The notes under the pieces are model-generated. The model was not told where the DNA came from and made no database searches. It saw only the letters and a program-made list of their open reading frames with translations. A stretch of 64,000 nucleotides of DNA from Rhodocyclaceae bacterium (GTDB taxonomy: Bacteria; Pseudomonadota; Gammaproteobacteria; Burkholderiales; Rhodocyclaceae), in contig JAGRFY010000092.1 of the NCBI GenBank assembly GCA_020445765.1, positions 42,747 to 106,746 on the forward strand. The letters run 5' to 3'. The number at the start of each line of letters is the position of its first letter. Position 1 is the first letter of the stretch. The translations under genes were made by a program, and so were the position numbers. Shown in pieces: positions 51,082 to 60,234 of the stretch.

Positions 51082-51351
51082 ATGGCTCTCGAAACCGCAC
51101 AGAAAGCGCAGATCGTTTCGGACTACCAGCGCGCGCAAGGCGACACTGGCTCGCCTGAAGTCCAGGTGGCCCTTCTCACCGCGCGCATCAATGGCCTGAC
51201 CGGCCATTTCAAGACACACGCAAAGGATCACCACTCCCGCCGCGGCCTGCTCAAGATGGTCAGCCAGCGGCGCAAGCTGCTCGACTACCTCAAGCGCACC
51301 AACGCCGACAGCTATCGCGGCCTGATCGAGCGGCTCGGTCTTCGCAAGTAA
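51082..51351 (+). CDS. rpsO: 30S ribosomal protein S15
   Basis: 89 residues, same length as E. coli. Standard: [23 protein letters not shown]-type helix, [23 protein letters not shown] and IERLGLRK end. Binds 16S helix 22. It has its own promoter and an intergenic terminator-like hairpin before pnp. Confidence 0.98.
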   Translation: MALETAQKAQIVSDYQRAQGDTGSPEVQVALLTARINGLTGHFKTHAKDHHSRRGLLKMVSQRRKLLDYLKRTNADSYRGLIERLGLRK

Positions 51352-51408
51352 AGCGATGCCTGCCCGGCGCTGCAGATCACGACAATCTTGCTGCTGGGCC
51401 TAGTGCAG

Positions 51409-51449
51409 CCGGCGTGAGCCTGGAACGGCTCCCGCCGGTTTGCTTTTTT
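51409..51449 (+). terminator. Hairpin with T-run between rpsO and pnp
   Basis: CCGGCG-T-GAGCC (51409-51420) pairs with GGCTC-C-CGCCGG (51427-51438), then TTTGCTTTTTT. In E. coli the rpsO-pnp gap has a terminator plus RNase III autoregulatory processing; this hairpin could serve as a partial terminator. Remaining bases to 51526 hold no other clear element except the pnp ribosome site. Confidence 0.75.
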
Positions 51450-51526
51450 GGTGGCGTCCAAAGATGCGCCACCTCGCGGTCGGTACCGGCCGTCGCGCCA
51501 CCGACCAGTAACGAAAAGGATATCCC

Positions 51527-53626
51527 TTGCCTACCGCAATCAAGAAGACATTCACGTACGGCGAGCAGACCGTCACCATGGAGACCGGCGAGATCGCCCG
51601 GCAGGCACACGGTGCAGTCGTCGTCAGCATCGACGAGACCGTGGTGCTCGCGACCGTCGTCGCCGCCAAGGAGGCCCGTGCGGGACAGGATTTCTTCCCG
51701 CTCACCGTCGATTACGTCGAGAAGTTCTACGCCGCCGGCCGTATCCCCGGTGGCTTTTTCAAGCGCGAAGGCCGGCCTTCGGAGAAGGAGATCCTGACCT
51801 CGCGCCTGATCGATCGGCCGATCCGACCATTGTTTCCCGATGGCTTCTACAACGAAGTCCAGGTGATCGTGCAGGTGCTGTCGCTGAATCCGGAAGTGGA
51901 TTCCGACATCCCGGCGATGATCGGTGCGTCGGCAGCCCTGGCGATGTCCGGTGTGCCCTTCAATGGCCCGATCGCCGCCTGCCGCGTCGGCTATGCGGAT
52001 GGCCGCTATCTGCTCAATCCGACGGCGACCGAACTGCAGACCAGTCAGTTGAATCTGGTCGTCGCAGGCACCGAGGCCGGTGTGCTGATGGTCGAGTCCG
52101 AGGCCCTGCAGTTGCCGGAGGACGTGATGCTCGGCGGTGTGGTCTTCGGCCACGAGCAGATGCAGGCGGCGATCAAGGCGATCAACGAACTGGTCGAGGA
52201 AGCCGGCAAACCCGAGTGGGATTGGACGCCGCCGCCCGTCGATGACGCCCTGATCGGGCGCATTCGCGAACTGGCCGCGACGCCGATCGCGGAAGCCTTC
52301 GACATCACCAGCAAGCAGGCGCGCAGCGCCCGCCTGTCGGAAATCCGCAAATCGGTGCGTGAGGCCGTCTGCGAAGGTGTGGACGAGGCGCCCGCGGACA
52401 ACACGCTGAAGGACATCCTGCACGAGATCGAGGCCGAAGTGGTCCGTTCGCGCATCCTCAACGGCGAGCCGCGTATCGACGGTCGCGATACCCGCACCGT
52501 GCGTCCGATCGACATCCGCGTCGGCGTGCTGCCGCGCACCCACGGCTCGGCCCTGTTCACGCGTGGGGAAACCCAGGCGATCGTGGTGTCGACGCTGGGC
52601 ACCGGCCGCGACGAGCAGATCATCGATGCGCTCGCGGGCGAGTATCGCGAGCGCTTCCTGCTGCACTACAACTTTCCGCCTTTCTCGACCGGGGAGACCG
52701 GTCGCTTCGGATCGCCGAAGCGTCGCGAGATCGGCCACGGGCGGCTCGCCAAGCGAGCGCTCGCCGGGGTTCTGCCGAGCGCGGAAGAGTTCTCCTACAC
52801 GGTGCGCGTGGTTTCCGAGATCACCGAGTCGAACGGTTCGAGTTCGATGGCCTCGGTCTGCGGCGGCTCGCTGGCGATGATGGACGCCGGTGTTCCGCTG
52901 AAGTCTCCGGTCGCCGGCATCGCGATGGGATTGATCAAGGAAGGCAATCGCTTTGCCGTGCTGACCGACATTCTCGGTGACGAGGATCACCTCGGCGACA
53001 TGGACTTCAAGGTCGCCGGCACCGAGAACGGTGTCACCGCGCTGCAGATGGACCTGAAGATCGACAGCATCAGCCCGAGCGTCATGAAGATCGCCCTCGA
53101 GCAGGCCAAGGAAGGCCGCATGCACATCCTGGGGCTGATGAACGAAGCCCTCGGAGGAGCCCGTACCGAGGTGTCCGCCTATGCGCCGCGGATGATCACC
53201 ATGAAGATCAATTCCGACAAGATCCGCGACGTCATCGGCAAGGGTGGTGCGGTGATCCGCGGTCTGCAGGAAGAAACCGGTACGGTGATCGAGATCGAGG
53301 ACGACGGATCGATCACGATCTCTTCGGTCAGTTCCGACGGCGCCCAGGCCGCCAAGGCGCGTATCGAGGAGATCACCGCCGATGTCGAGGTCGGCAAGGT
53401 CTACGAGGGCACGGTGCTGCGCATCCTCGATTTCGGGGCGATCGTCAGCGTGCTTCCGGGACGTGACGGCCTGCTCCACGTCTCGCAGATCGCCAACGAG
53501 CGCGTCAATCAGGTTTCCGACTACCTGAAGGAAGGGCAGGTGGTCAGGGTCAAGGTACTCGAGACCGACGAGCGCGGACGGATCAAGCTGTCGATGAAGG
53601 CGTTGCTGTCCGAGAACGCCGGCTGA
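51527..53626 (+). CDS. pnp: Polyribonucleotide nucleotidyltransferase (PNPase)
   Basis: 699 residues from TTG 51527, with AAAAGGA six bases upstream. Two RNase PH cores (second with [13 protein letters not shown]-type [13 protein letters not shown] and [10 protein letters not shown]), KH ~555-610 ([15 protein letters not shown]) and S1 ~620-692 ([29 protein letters not shown]). It degrades RNA 3' to 5' using phosphate and assembles in degradosomes. A TTG start is likely part of its low, autoregulated translation. Confidence 0.98.
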   Translation: MPTAIKKTFTYGEQTVTMETGEIARQAHGAVVVSIDETVVLATVVAAKEARAGQDFFPLTVDYVEKFYAAGRIPGGFFKREGRPSEKEILTSRLIDRPIRPLFPDGFYNEVQVIVQVLSLNPEVDSDIPAMIGASAALAMSGVPFNGPIAACRVGYADGRYLLNPTATELQTSQLNLVVAGTEAGVLMVESEALQLPEDVMLGGVVFGHEQMQAAIKAINELVEEAGKPEWDWTPPPVDDALIGRIRELAATPIAEAFDITSKQARSARLSEIRKSVREAVCEGVDEAPADNTLKDILHEIEAEVVRSRILNGEPRIDGRDTRTVRPIDIRVGVLPRTHGSALFTRGETQAIVVSTLGTGRDEQIIDALAGEYRERFLLHYNFPPFSTGETGRFGSPKRREIGHGRLAKRALAGVLPSAEEFSYTVRVVSEITESNGSSSMASVCGGSLAMMDAGVPLKSPVAGIAMGLIKEGNRFAVLTDILGDEDHLGDMDFKVAGTENGVTALQMDLKIDSISPSVMKIALEQAKEGRMHILGLMNEALGGARTEVSAYAPRMITMKINSDKIRDVIGKGGAVIRGLQEETGTVIEIEDDGSITISSVSSDGAQAAKARIEEITADVEVGKVYEGTVLRILDFGAIVSVLPGRDGLLHVSQIANERVNQVSDYLKEGQVVRVKVLETDERGRIKLSMKALLSENAG

Positions 53627-53652
53627 TCCGATTCGGCGGGAGCAACGAGAAA

Positions 53653-53675
53653 GGGCGCCAGAAGCGCCCTTTTTT
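53653..53675. terminator. Bidirectional terminator between pnp and dksA
   Basis: GGGCGC (53653-53658) pairs with GCGCCC (53664-53669) around CAGAA, followed by six T residues on the plus strand; two or three A residues precede it, so it may also stop dksA transcripts. Confidence 0.88.
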
Positions 53676-53722
53676 GATGCCTGCCGGAAACAGAGGAAGA
53701 ACTCCGCCCCGGGGAATCCCGA

Positions 53723-54148
53723 CTACTTCGCGACCTGGCGCTCGCGCATCTCTTCCAGTGTCTTGCAGTCGATGCACAGGGTGGCTGTCGGTCGCGCTTC
53801 CAGCCGTTTGAGTCCGATCTCGACACCGCAACTGTCGCAGTAGCCGTACTCGCCCTCGCGAATCCGATCGAGCGTTTCGTCGATCTTCTTGATCAGCTTG
53901 CGCTCGCGATCCCGGTTCCGCAGTTCCAGCGCGATGTCGGATTCCTGGCTGGCGCGGTCATTGGGATCGGCGAAGACCGTGGCCTCGTCCTGCATCGTGT
54001 GCACGGTGCGCTCGATATCCTCCATCAGTTCCTGCTTGAGAGAGTCGAGGATCGTACGGAAATGCTCGAGCTGCTTGTCATTCATGTACTCCTCGCCCTT
54101 CTTCGGGACGTAAGGCGGAAATTGCTTGTGAAGGGATTCATCAGCCAT
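53723..54148 (-). CDS. dksA: RNA polymerase-binding transcription factor DksA
   Basis: 141 residues from ATG 54148. Coiled coil ~20-105 with the tip residues DPNDRAS (D at the active-site tip) and a C-terminal zinc finger CDSC-x17-CIDC with all four cysteines. With ppGpp it represses rRNA and tRNA promoters and activates amino-acid genes. The frame is open upstream to 54520 only across tRNA antisense. It diverges from a tRNA operon whose promoter has a GC-rich discriminator. Confidence 0.97.
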   Translation of the reverse strand: MADESLHKQFPPYVPKKGEEYMNDKQLEHFRTILDSLKQELMEDIERTVHTMQDEATVFADPNDRASQESDIALELRNRDRERKLIKKIDETLDRIREGEYGYCDSCGVEIGLKRLEARPTATLCIDCKTLEEMRERQVAK

Positions 54149-54254
54149 AAGTGAAAATCCGATGCGAGGAAGATCCGCCTTAATAGCAGAAAACCGAATC
54201 GGACAGCAAGTAACAGCCGGCCGAGAGGCCCTTCGAGCCGGGCTTGCGGTCGGT

Positions 54255-54283
54255 TTGACGCTGTATCGGCCTATGTGTATGAT
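54255..54283 (+). promoter_or_regulatory. Promoter of the tRNA-Pro-Arg-His operon
   Basis: TTGACG (54255-54260), 17 bases, TATGAT (54278-54283), then a GC-rich discriminator (TCGCGCC) of the kind repressed by ppGpp and DksA. Confidence 0.8.
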
Positions 54284-54293
54284 TCGCGCCTTC

Positions 54294-54370
54294 CGGGGTG
54301 TAGCGCAGTCCGGTAGCGCGCTTGCTTTGGGAGCAAGATGTCGGGGGTTCGAATCCCTCCACCCCGACCA
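54294..54370 (+). tRNA. tRNA-Pro (UGG)
   Basis: 77 bases. Acceptor CGGGGTG pairs with CACCCCG, anticodon loop TTTGGGA reads UGG, T loop GTTCGAATC, discriminator A and encoded CCA. All four arms close. Confidence 0.97.
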
Positions 54371-54405
54371 CCAGGCTTCCCCCCGGTGTGTTTGCCCACA
54401 GGTCT

Positions 54406-54482
54406 CTGCCCGTAGCTCAACTGGATAGAGCACCGGCCTTCTAAGCCGGGGGTTACAGGTTCGATTCCTGTCGGGCAGGCCA
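54406..54482 (+). tRNA. tRNA-Arg (UCU)
   Basis: 77 bases. Acceptor CTGCCCG pairs with CGGGCAG, anticodon stem CCGGC/GCCGG with loop CTTCTAA giving UCU (reads AGA/AGG), T arm ACAGG/CCTGT, encoded CCA. 35 bases after tRNA-Pro. Confidence 0.97.
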
Positions 54483-54526
54483 TCGAGAACGGTATCTTCG
54501 AGCCGCGTCCTGCGCGGCACGGAAAT

Positions 54527-54603
54527 GGCGGACGTAGCTCAGTTGGTAGAGCATCGGATTGTGGCTCCGAGGGTCGTGGGTTCGAAACCCATCGTTCGCC
54601 CCA
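54527..54603 (+). tRNA. tRNA-His (GUG)
   Basis: 77 bases counted with the extra 5' G(-1), which pairs with C73 and is the histidine identity element. Anticodon loop TTGTGGC gives GUG; stem TCGGA/TCCGA; encoded CCA. Starts 44 bases after tRNA-Arg. Confidence 0.97.
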
Positions 54604-54612
54604 AGACGACAC

Positions 54613-54643
54613 AGGCCCCGGCAGCATGCTGCCGGGGCCTTTT
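54613..54643 (+). terminator. Terminator of the tRNA operon
   Basis: A near-perfect palindrome: AGGCCCCGGCAGC (54613-54625) with GCTGCCGGGGCCT (54628-54640), a very short loop, then TTTT. Confidence 0.85.
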
Positions 54644-54849
54644 CGTTGGTGCCGCATACCCCGGTCGAGCGCCCGCGGTGCGCGCCGCGGACAGCGGCCG
54701 GGAACGACTCGCGGCGAGCTTGGTGCCGATGCCGGTCGCCTGAGCTTATTCGTTCCGATTCAAGAAGATCGACGCGATTGCCGATGGCTGTTCAGGCGCC
54801 CGCGAGGGCACGAACACGAATGTCTGCCGATCGCATCGAGGGAATCCAC

Positions 54850-56796
54850 ATGACCGCAGCCGAACAAGTCGCCAGCGACGCCGCCGGACCGGCGACGCCG
54901 TCGGGCTCTGCCGACGGATGCACGGAACCGATGCTGCCGCGCTTCCTTGTGCGCAAGGACAGCGGACTCTACGTCGATCTGGAGCGGTTGCGTGAGTCGT
55001 CCGAGTTTCGCCGTCTGATCGAGCGGCTGATGGCGGCGGGATATCTGTTCCGCGGCATCGACTATCCCGCTTTTTCAAGCCTGATGTTCGACTATCCTCC
55101 GCCGGCCGTGAAGGAAGCAGTGGCAGGCTGCCGGCAGGAGGGGCGCGATCCGCTGGTGCGCTGGGCGGGCGCACTGGAACATTTCGACCCGGTTCGCGCC
55201 ACCCTGTACCGCAAGGTCACTTTCGAAGACGGCTGCGCCTATTACTTGTTCGAGCCGGTGTGCCTCGATCCCGAAGACGGCGGCGAGGCCTTGCAGACGC
55301 GTCTCGATCCCGACGAGTTCGTCATCCAGATGTGGCTGAAGGGCCTGCGGGCGGGCCTGGACCTCGACACCATTCGAGACTGCATCGAGCACGAGCGTTA
55401 CGGGCGGACGCTGATCGCCCGCACCGTGATGCCGGCGCCGGGGACCGACGCGACCGTCGTCGAGCTCTGGAATGGCCTGCATCGCGACGACCGGCCGCGG
55501 GTCCTGGCGGACGGCCGGGCCGACCTGACCCAGTTCAGCAACCGCTTCCCGCAGGTCAAGGGCGGTGTGCGGCTGCTCCGCAAGATCGCTCCGGTTCCCG
55601 GCAAGCCGGGACGTGACCTGCGCGGCGACTTGCTTGCCGCACCGCTGCCGAGCGACTTCGAGATCGAGGATCTGGCGGGGCCCGGCACCCGGATCGAACG
55701 CGAAGACGGCGAACAGTATCTGACCGCGGCGATCGACGGCTTCCTCGACATCGACGCGGCGACCAATCAGATCGCGATATCCGAGGCCATTGTGCACCGT
55801 CAGGGAGTCAGCGTACGCACGACCGGCGATCTGGCGCTGATGGGCGAGCATTTCGAAGAGTTCGGCGAGATTCAGGAGCGCAGGACTGTCGAAGGCCGAT
55901 CGATCACGATCCACGCAGACGTGTATGGCCACGTCGTTTCGAGCGGCGGTGTCGTACGTCTCGAACGGAATCTGTCGGGCGGCTCTGCGGTCAATCGTGA
56001 CGGTCCGATCGGCATCGAAGGTCTCGTCGTCAACGCCTGGGTTCACGCCCCGCGCGGCGACGTCCGCCTGCAGCGGGCGGAAGGTGCCGTGATCTCGGCG
56101 CGCCGTGTGATCGTGGAGCAGGCCATCGCGTGCGACATCTACGCAGAGGAAATCGAGATTGCGGATGCCCAGGCCTGCGTCGTCGGCGGTACGACGGTGC
56201 ATCTCGGACAGGCAGGTTCGCGCCGCTCGGCCTCGACCACGGTGAACCTGGTGCTGCCCCGGACATTGGCGATCCGCAAGCGTCTGGTGGCGCTGCGCGA
56301 CGAAGGCAATCGCCTCGAAAGCGAGATCGCCCGAGCCGAGGAACGGCGCAAGGTGATCGCCGAAGAACCGGGCTTGGCGCGCTATCTCAAGATCGCTTCG
56401 CAGTTGCGCAGCGCCGGGTTCAGTCTGAACCCGGAGCAGAAGATCGCGTTCGAAGCGCTTGGACGGCGACTGGCGCCGCAATTGAAGGATTGTCGCGCGC
56501 TTTCCGCCCACATCGAAAGTGCGCGCAAGCGCCAGCACGAGGGCATCGAGGCGATGGCACAGGCGGAAGCGGAATTAAACGCGCTCAGTGCCAATTCGCG
56601 CTGCGTGATCGACCGTGTCGGCGCCGGCGTGGTGATCCGTGCGGTTGACGAGGCGGATGACGACAAGCCTATCGGCGGGCTGGCGGCCGGCGAGCTGAAG
56701 GCATGGCTGCGCGGCGCCATCGCGCGCGGCCGCGCGCTGCCTCACATCGAGGGCCAACCGTTCCGGTGGACGATGGGCGAGCAAGGTCCCGGTTAG
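54850..56796 (+). CDS. FapA-domain (DUF342) protein
   Basis: 648 residues from ATG 54850, chosen for GAGGGAA six to seven bases upstream; the frame is open to 54559 across the tRNA-His gene, so that extension is false. N-terminal FapA region ~60-330, then a right-handed beta-helix-like stretch (~340-490) with SVRTTGDLALMGEHFE and GHVVSSGGVVRL, and a coiled coil ~500-590. FapA in Vibrio affects flagellar assembly, and DUF342 proteins resemble bactofilin and FliH-like regulators. No flagellar gene is in the window, so the role is open. Confidence 0.8.
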   Translation: MTAAEQVASDAAGPATPSGSADGCTEPMLPRFLVRKDSGLYVDLERLRESSEFRRLIERLMAAGYLFRGIDYPAFSSLMFDYPPPAVKEAVAGCRQEGRDPLVRWAGALEHFDPVRATLYRKVTFEDGCAYYLFEPVCLDPEDGGEALQTRLDPDEFVIQMWLKGLRAGLDLDTIRDCIEHERYGRTLIARTVMPAPGTDATVVELWNGLHRDDRPRVLADGRADLTQFSNRFPQVKGGVRLLRKIAPVPGKPGRDLRGDLLAAPLPSDFEIEDLAGPGTRIEREDGEQYLTAAIDGFLDIDAATNQIAISEAIVHRQGVSVRTTGDLALMGEHFEEFGEIQERRTVEGRSITIHADVYGHVVSSGGVVRLERNLSGGSAVNRDGPIGIEGLVVNAWVHAPRGDVRLQRAEGAVISARRVIVEQAIACDIYAEEIEIADAQACVVGGTTVHLGQAGSRRSASTTVNLVLPRTLAIRKRLVALRDEGNRLESEIARAEERRKVIAEEPGLARYLKIASQLRSAGFSLNPEQKIAFEALGRRLAPQLKDCRALSAHIESARKRQHEGIEAMAQAEAELNALSANSRCVIDRVGAGVVIRAVDEADDDKPIGGLAAGELKAWLRGAIARGRALPHIEGQPFRWTMGEQGPG

Positions 56797-56887
56797 CCAC
56801 CCTCGAGGCGCTGCAGTTTCGATCGGGCCGGCGGACATCGGCGGGCAGACGGCTATACTCCCAGGCTTTTTTCAGGAGCGGCCGACG

Positions 56888-57793
56888 ATGTGGTTCCGAA
56901 ATCTTGTGGTGTTCCGCCTGCCACAGCCCTGGCAGATCGCGCCGGCGCAGCTGGAAGAGGCCCTGGCGCGGCGCGCGCTGCAGAGCTGCGGCGCACTCGA
57001 TCGCGAGTCCCAGGGCTGGCTCGAGCCGCAGCGGGGGCGTGGCCATCTGCACAGCGTCGGTCGTCAATGGCTGCTGCGCGCCGGCTCCGAACAGAAGATC
57101 CTGCCGGCTGCGGTCGTCCGACAGTTCACCGACGACCGCGCCGAGGACCTGGAGCGCGAGCAGGGCTTCAAGCCGGGGCGCCGACAACTGCGTGAATTGA
57201 AGGATCGCATCGTCGACGAGTTGCTGCCACGGGCGTTCGCGCGGCGTCGCAGCGACTGGGTGTGGATCGACCCGGAACAGGGCTGGCTGGTGGTGGATGC
57301 GGCGTCCGACAACCGCGCGGAAGCGGTGCTGGAGATGTTGCGCGACACGGTCGATGAACTGCCGGTCCGGCGCCTCGACACCGAGCGCTCGCCTGCGACC
57401 GCGATGAGCGAGTGGTTGCTCGAAGGTGCGGCCACCGGCCCCTTCGAAATCGATCGCGAACTCGAGCTGCGCTCGGGAGACGAGGAAAAGGCGACCGTGC
57501 GATACCTGCGTCACGACCTCTCCGGCGACGAGGTGGCAGCACACCTGGCGGCGGGCAAGCGTCCGACACGCCTGGCCCTGTGCTATCGCGAGCGCATCTC
57601 GTTCGTGCTGACCGAAACCGGCCACCTGCGCAGGCTGGGCTTCCTCGACGTGGTTCGCGAAACGCTCGACAAGGATTCGGGCGACCGCGAGGCCGAGTTC
57701 GATTCCCAGTTTGCGTTGATGGCTTCGGAACTGCGACAGTTGCTGCCTGATCTGGTCGATGTGCTCGGCGGTGAACGCGCCGTGGCCGGCTGA
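56888..57793 (+). CDS. rdgC: Recombination-associated protein RdgC
   Basis: 301 residues: MWFRNLVVFRL start, then GWLEP, LREAVxG-like KDRIVDELLPRAFARR, and WVWIDPEQGWLVVDAAS. RdgC forms a ring dimer around DNA and limits RecA loading. Standard length (303 in E. coli). A TATACT at 56854-56859 and AGGAG precede it. Confidence 0.94.
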   Translation: MWFRNLVVFRLPQPWQIAPAQLEEALARRALQSCGALDRESQGWLEPQRGRGHLHSVGRQWLLRAGSEQKILPAAVVRQFTDDRAEDLEREQGFKPGRRQLRELKDRIVDELLPRAFARRRSDWVWIDPEQGWLVVDAASDNRAEAVLEMLRDTVDELPVRRLDTERSPATAMSEWLLEGAATGPFEIDRELELRSGDEEKATVRYLRHDLSGDEVAAHLAAGKRPTRLALCYRERISFVLTETGHLRRLGFLDVVRETLDKDSGDREAEFDSQFALMASELRQLLPDLVDVLGGERAVAG

Positions 57794-57865
57794 TCGAACA
57801 CGTCGATGCCGTGCATCGGGCAGATACGCTGTTTGTCATTTTCGACGCGAGATTTTCGCCAGCAA

Positions 57866-57874
57866 TGCTAGAAT
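57866..57874 (+). promoter_or_regulatory. Extended -10 promoter of the HU gene
   Basis: TGCTAGAAT is an extended -10 (TGn plus TAGAAT); no good -35 lies at 16-18 bases. The leader to ATG 57922 would be about 40 bases. Confidence 0.5.
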
Positions 57875-57921
57875 CCGCGGCTTTAAACGCAAACGAACAA
57901 CCACACTACGAGGAACATGGA

Positions 57922-58197
57922 ATGAACAAAGGCGAATTCGTAGAAGCCCTGGCCGAGCGCCTGGACGTTTCCCGCGCTCAGGCGGAGCGTTCGCTCGGTG
58001 CCGTGCTCGAGATCATCGAAAGCGAACTGGTTGCCGGCAACAAGGTGGCTTTGACCGGATTCGGATCCTTCGAGGTCTCGGAGCGCGCAGCGCGGACCGG
58101 TCGCAATCCGCAGACCGGTGAGTCCATCAAGATCGCCGCCAGCCGCGTGCCGAAGTTCAGCGCCGGCGCCGCGCTCAAGGCCTCCGTCGCCAAGTAA
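57922..58197 (+). CDS. HU-family DNA-binding protein
   Basis: 91 residues from ATG 57922 (GAGGAA six bases upstream). Typical HU: MNKGEFVEALAERL, GFGSFEV, and the arm RTGRNPQTGESIKIAASRVPKFSAG. Bends and compacts DNA. The arm and start fit HU rather than IHF. If GlrR sites use IHF, those genes lie elsewhere. Confidence 0.95.
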   Translation: MNKGEFVEALAERLDVSRAQAERSLGAVLEIIESELVAGNKVALTGFGSFEVSERAARTGRNPQTGESIKIAASRVPKFSAGAALKASVAK

Positions 58198-58223
58198 GCG
58201 CGACCGCCAGGCTCGAGTTTCCG

Positions 58224-58256
58224 ACAGGGCCCGTCCCATCGTGGGACGGGCCCTGT
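58224..58256. terminator. Perfect 15-bp inverted repeat after the HU gene
   Basis: Bases 58224-58238 pair with 58242-58256 with no mismatch around a three-base loop, 26 bases after the HU stop. Only two T residues follow, so termination efficiency is uncertain, but stability and position suit a 3' end. Confidence 0.65.
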
Positions 58257-58387
58257 TGCGTTCACGTCCGCGCAATCCTTGTGCGATGCCAGATGCGGGT
58301 GCGCGTCGGTGGGTGATAGGCTGACGCCGCCCGTGACGTGGCGAGACGATGGCCCTGGCACGATGCGGCGCCCGGTCGGAGAACGGA

Positions 58388-59044
58388 GTGGCAAGCAAGG
58401 TTGCGAGTCGGATCAAGGGTACGCGGGCGCGAATCGTCGATGAATCGCTTCGGCTGTTCAATGAGTTCGGCGAACCGGACACCACCACCAGCCTGATTGC
58501 CGCCGAATTGGCGATCAGTCCCGGCAACCTCTACTACCATTTCCGAAGCAAGGACGCGATCGTCGAGGCCTTGTGCGTCGACTTCGAACGCGCGATGGAA
58601 GCGGTCTTGCTGCGGCCCGAAGCGCTCACCGGCGAGGTGGACGAAGTGTGGCGACAGATTCGTGACACCTTCGACGTGGTGTGGCGTTATCGCTTCCTGT
58701 ATCGTGACCTGAATAACATCCTGACCAGAATTCGCACCGTCGAGGTCCTTTTCCGTCGTATCCTCGACCTGTCGGTCGAAGCAGCCGCGATGGCGTGTGC
58801 GCGGCTCGCCGAAGCCGGCGAGATGGTGGCAGACGAACGCGAGCGTCGAGCGCTTGCGGACAACCTCGTGGTCGTCTCTAGCTATTGGCTGTCGTTCGAA
58901 TATGCGCGCGCCCCGCGCCGACCGCTCGGAGAAGCGGCATTGCGCAGGGGAGCATTTCAGGTACTGGCGGTTGCGGCGCCGTATCTGCGGGGGCGTTCGC
59001 GGGCGCTCTACGAAAAGCTGGCAGAAGAATATCGGGTCGCGTGA
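58388..59044 (+). CDS. TetR-family transcriptional regulator
   Basis: 218 residues from GTG 58388; ATG 58349 would add 13 non-conserved residues, and no ribosome site decides. N-terminal helix-turn-helix: ARIVDESLRLFNEFG, TTSLIAAELAISPGNLYYHFRSKDAIV. The C-terminal ligand domain ~75-200 is helical. NLYYHFRSKD is the standard recognition helix region. The TPR-like gene follows after 37 bases and may be its target. Effector unknown. Confidence 0.88.
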   Translation: MASKVASRIKGTRARIVDESLRLFNEFGEPDTTTSLIAAELAISPGNLYYHFRSKDAIVEALCVDFERAMEAVLLRPEALTGEVDEVWRQIRDTFDVVWRYRFLYRDLNNILTRIRTVEVLFRRILDLSVEAAAMACARLAEAGEMVADERERRALADNLVVVSSYWLSFEYARAPRRPLGEAALRRGAFQVLAVAAPYLRGRSRALYEKLAEEYRVA

Positions 59045-59081
59045 GACGACCGGCCGTGCGCAACGGTGAGGGGAGAACACG

Positions 59082-59936
59082 ATGTCGAGCTGGAAGCCTT
59101 TCCCCTATGGGGATCGGGCCTATCGATATAGCGGCGAAGCATTGCGCAATGCCTGGCCGCGGCTGCATCGAAGCGACCGGGAAGCCTATCCTTCGTGTCA
59201 GGCGATCGAGGTCAGGCTGAACAACAAGCCCGGATTCGCGAACGGCGAGTGCGATCCCGGCAAGGTGGCCGTGCGCCTGCAGTCGGCCTGGCGAGCCTTC
59301 CATGCCGGCGACTTCGCGCAGGCGGTCCATGGCGGCATCGCACTCGGTCCGATCGGATGTGTCGTGGCTGCGCGGGCGACCATGGTGCACGCGATCTATC
59401 TCGAGAACGAGCCCGCCCGCCGGCTGGTGATCATCGGCGACGCGATACGGCACTGCGAGGCGCTTCTGCCGAGCGCCGGCGACTGGCCGAATGCCTGGTA
59501 TGTTCATGCGCTGGCCCTGGGCCGCTACAGTCAGCTGGTCTCGGTCGTCAAGGCCTTGGCCACCGGGCTCGGCAACAAGGTGCGGGCCAGCCTGCAAAGG
59601 GTGATCGAGCTCGAACCAGGCCATGCCGACGCACACGTCGCGCTCGGTGTGTTCGAGTCCGAAGTCCTTGCCAATCTCGGCAGCGTCGGTGCCGCGCTCA
59701 CCTTCGGCGCGCGCCGCGACAGTGCCCTCGAACATTTCGCCACCGCGCGGCGCCTGGCACCCGATTCGGCGGTCGTCCTGGTCGAGCATGCACGAGCACT
59801 CGAGCGTATGTACGGGCAGGAACGGAGTAGCGAGATCTACGAGCTGTACGAATGCGCCGCCGCCTGCCAGCCGGCCGACGCGCGCGAGCGGATGGATGTC
59901 GAACTCGCGCGCCAGCAACTGGAGGCCGAGGTCTGA
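59082..59936 (+). CDS. TPR-like / TatT-like helical protein of unknown function
   Basis: 284 residues; I do not firmly recognise the family. The chain is alpha-helical with TPR-like units: LQSAWRAFHAGDFAQAVHGG, AWYVHALALGRYSQ, RVIELEPGHADAHVALGVFESEV and ALEHFATARRLAPDSAVVLVEHARALERMYG. This arrangement resembles the TatT (TRAP transporter-associated) group, but there is no signal peptide and no transporter nearby. Linked to the TetR gene; convergent with rnfH. Confidence 0.72.
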   Translation: MSSWKPFPYGDRAYRYSGEALRNAWPRLHRSDREAYPSCQAIEVRLNNKPGFANGECDPGKVAVRLQSAWRAFHAGDFAQAVHGGIALGPIGCVVAARATMVHAIYLENEPARRLVIIGDAIRHCEALLPSAGDWPNAWYVHALALGRYSQLVSVVKALATGLGNKVRASLQRVIELEPGHADAHVALGVFESEVLANLGSVGAALTFGARRDSALEHFATARRLAPDSAVVLVEHARALERMYGQERSSEIYELYECAAACQPADARERMDVELARQQLEAEV

Positions 59937-59951
59937 CCCGCCGTTCGGCCG

Positions 59952-60224
59952 TCATTCGTCTTCCGCCATGGCCCGCCGCGGGACCGTCGCCGGATCGCAC
60001 ACGATCGGCCGGTAGATCTCGACCCGATCACCTGCTCGCAGCGGCGCATCCGGCTTGACCACCTTGCCAAAGACGCCGATCTTCTGCGTGCTCAGATCGA
60101 TCGACGGAAACATCGAGAGAATGCCGGACTTCTCGATCGCCGCGCCCGCCGTGGCATCGTCGCCCACTTCGATTCGCAGCCACGCCTGCTGGCCCGGTTC
60201 GGAATAGCACACACTGACCTGCAT
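59952..60224 (-). CDS. rnfH: RnfH family protein
   Basis: 90 residues from ATG 60224, with AGGAGA six bases upstream. Ubiquitin/ThiS-like fold: VSVCYSEPGQQ, SGILSMFPSIDL, IGVFGKVVKPDAPLRAGDRVEIYRP and a disordered tail. RnfH proteins are named for Rnf operons in Rhodobacter but more often sit by ratA/smpB; here it directly follows rnfE, supporting a true Rnf link. Biochemical role not settled. Confidence 0.9.
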   Translation of the reverse strand: MQVSVCYSEPGQQAWLRIEVGDDATAGAAIEKSGILSMFPSIDLSTQKIGVFGKVVKPDAPLRAGDRVEIYRPIVCDPATVPRRAMAEDE

Positions 60225-60234
60225 ACGGATTCTC

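Noticed and set aside
51377-53479. 700-codon open frame antisense to pnp
   Set aside because: PNPase is full length with all domains; the antisense translation has no homologous pattern.
54149-54520. N-terminal extension of dksA across the tRNA genes
   Set aside because: It is the antisense of tRNA-Pro and tRNA-Arg; DksA begins at 54148 with conserved residues.
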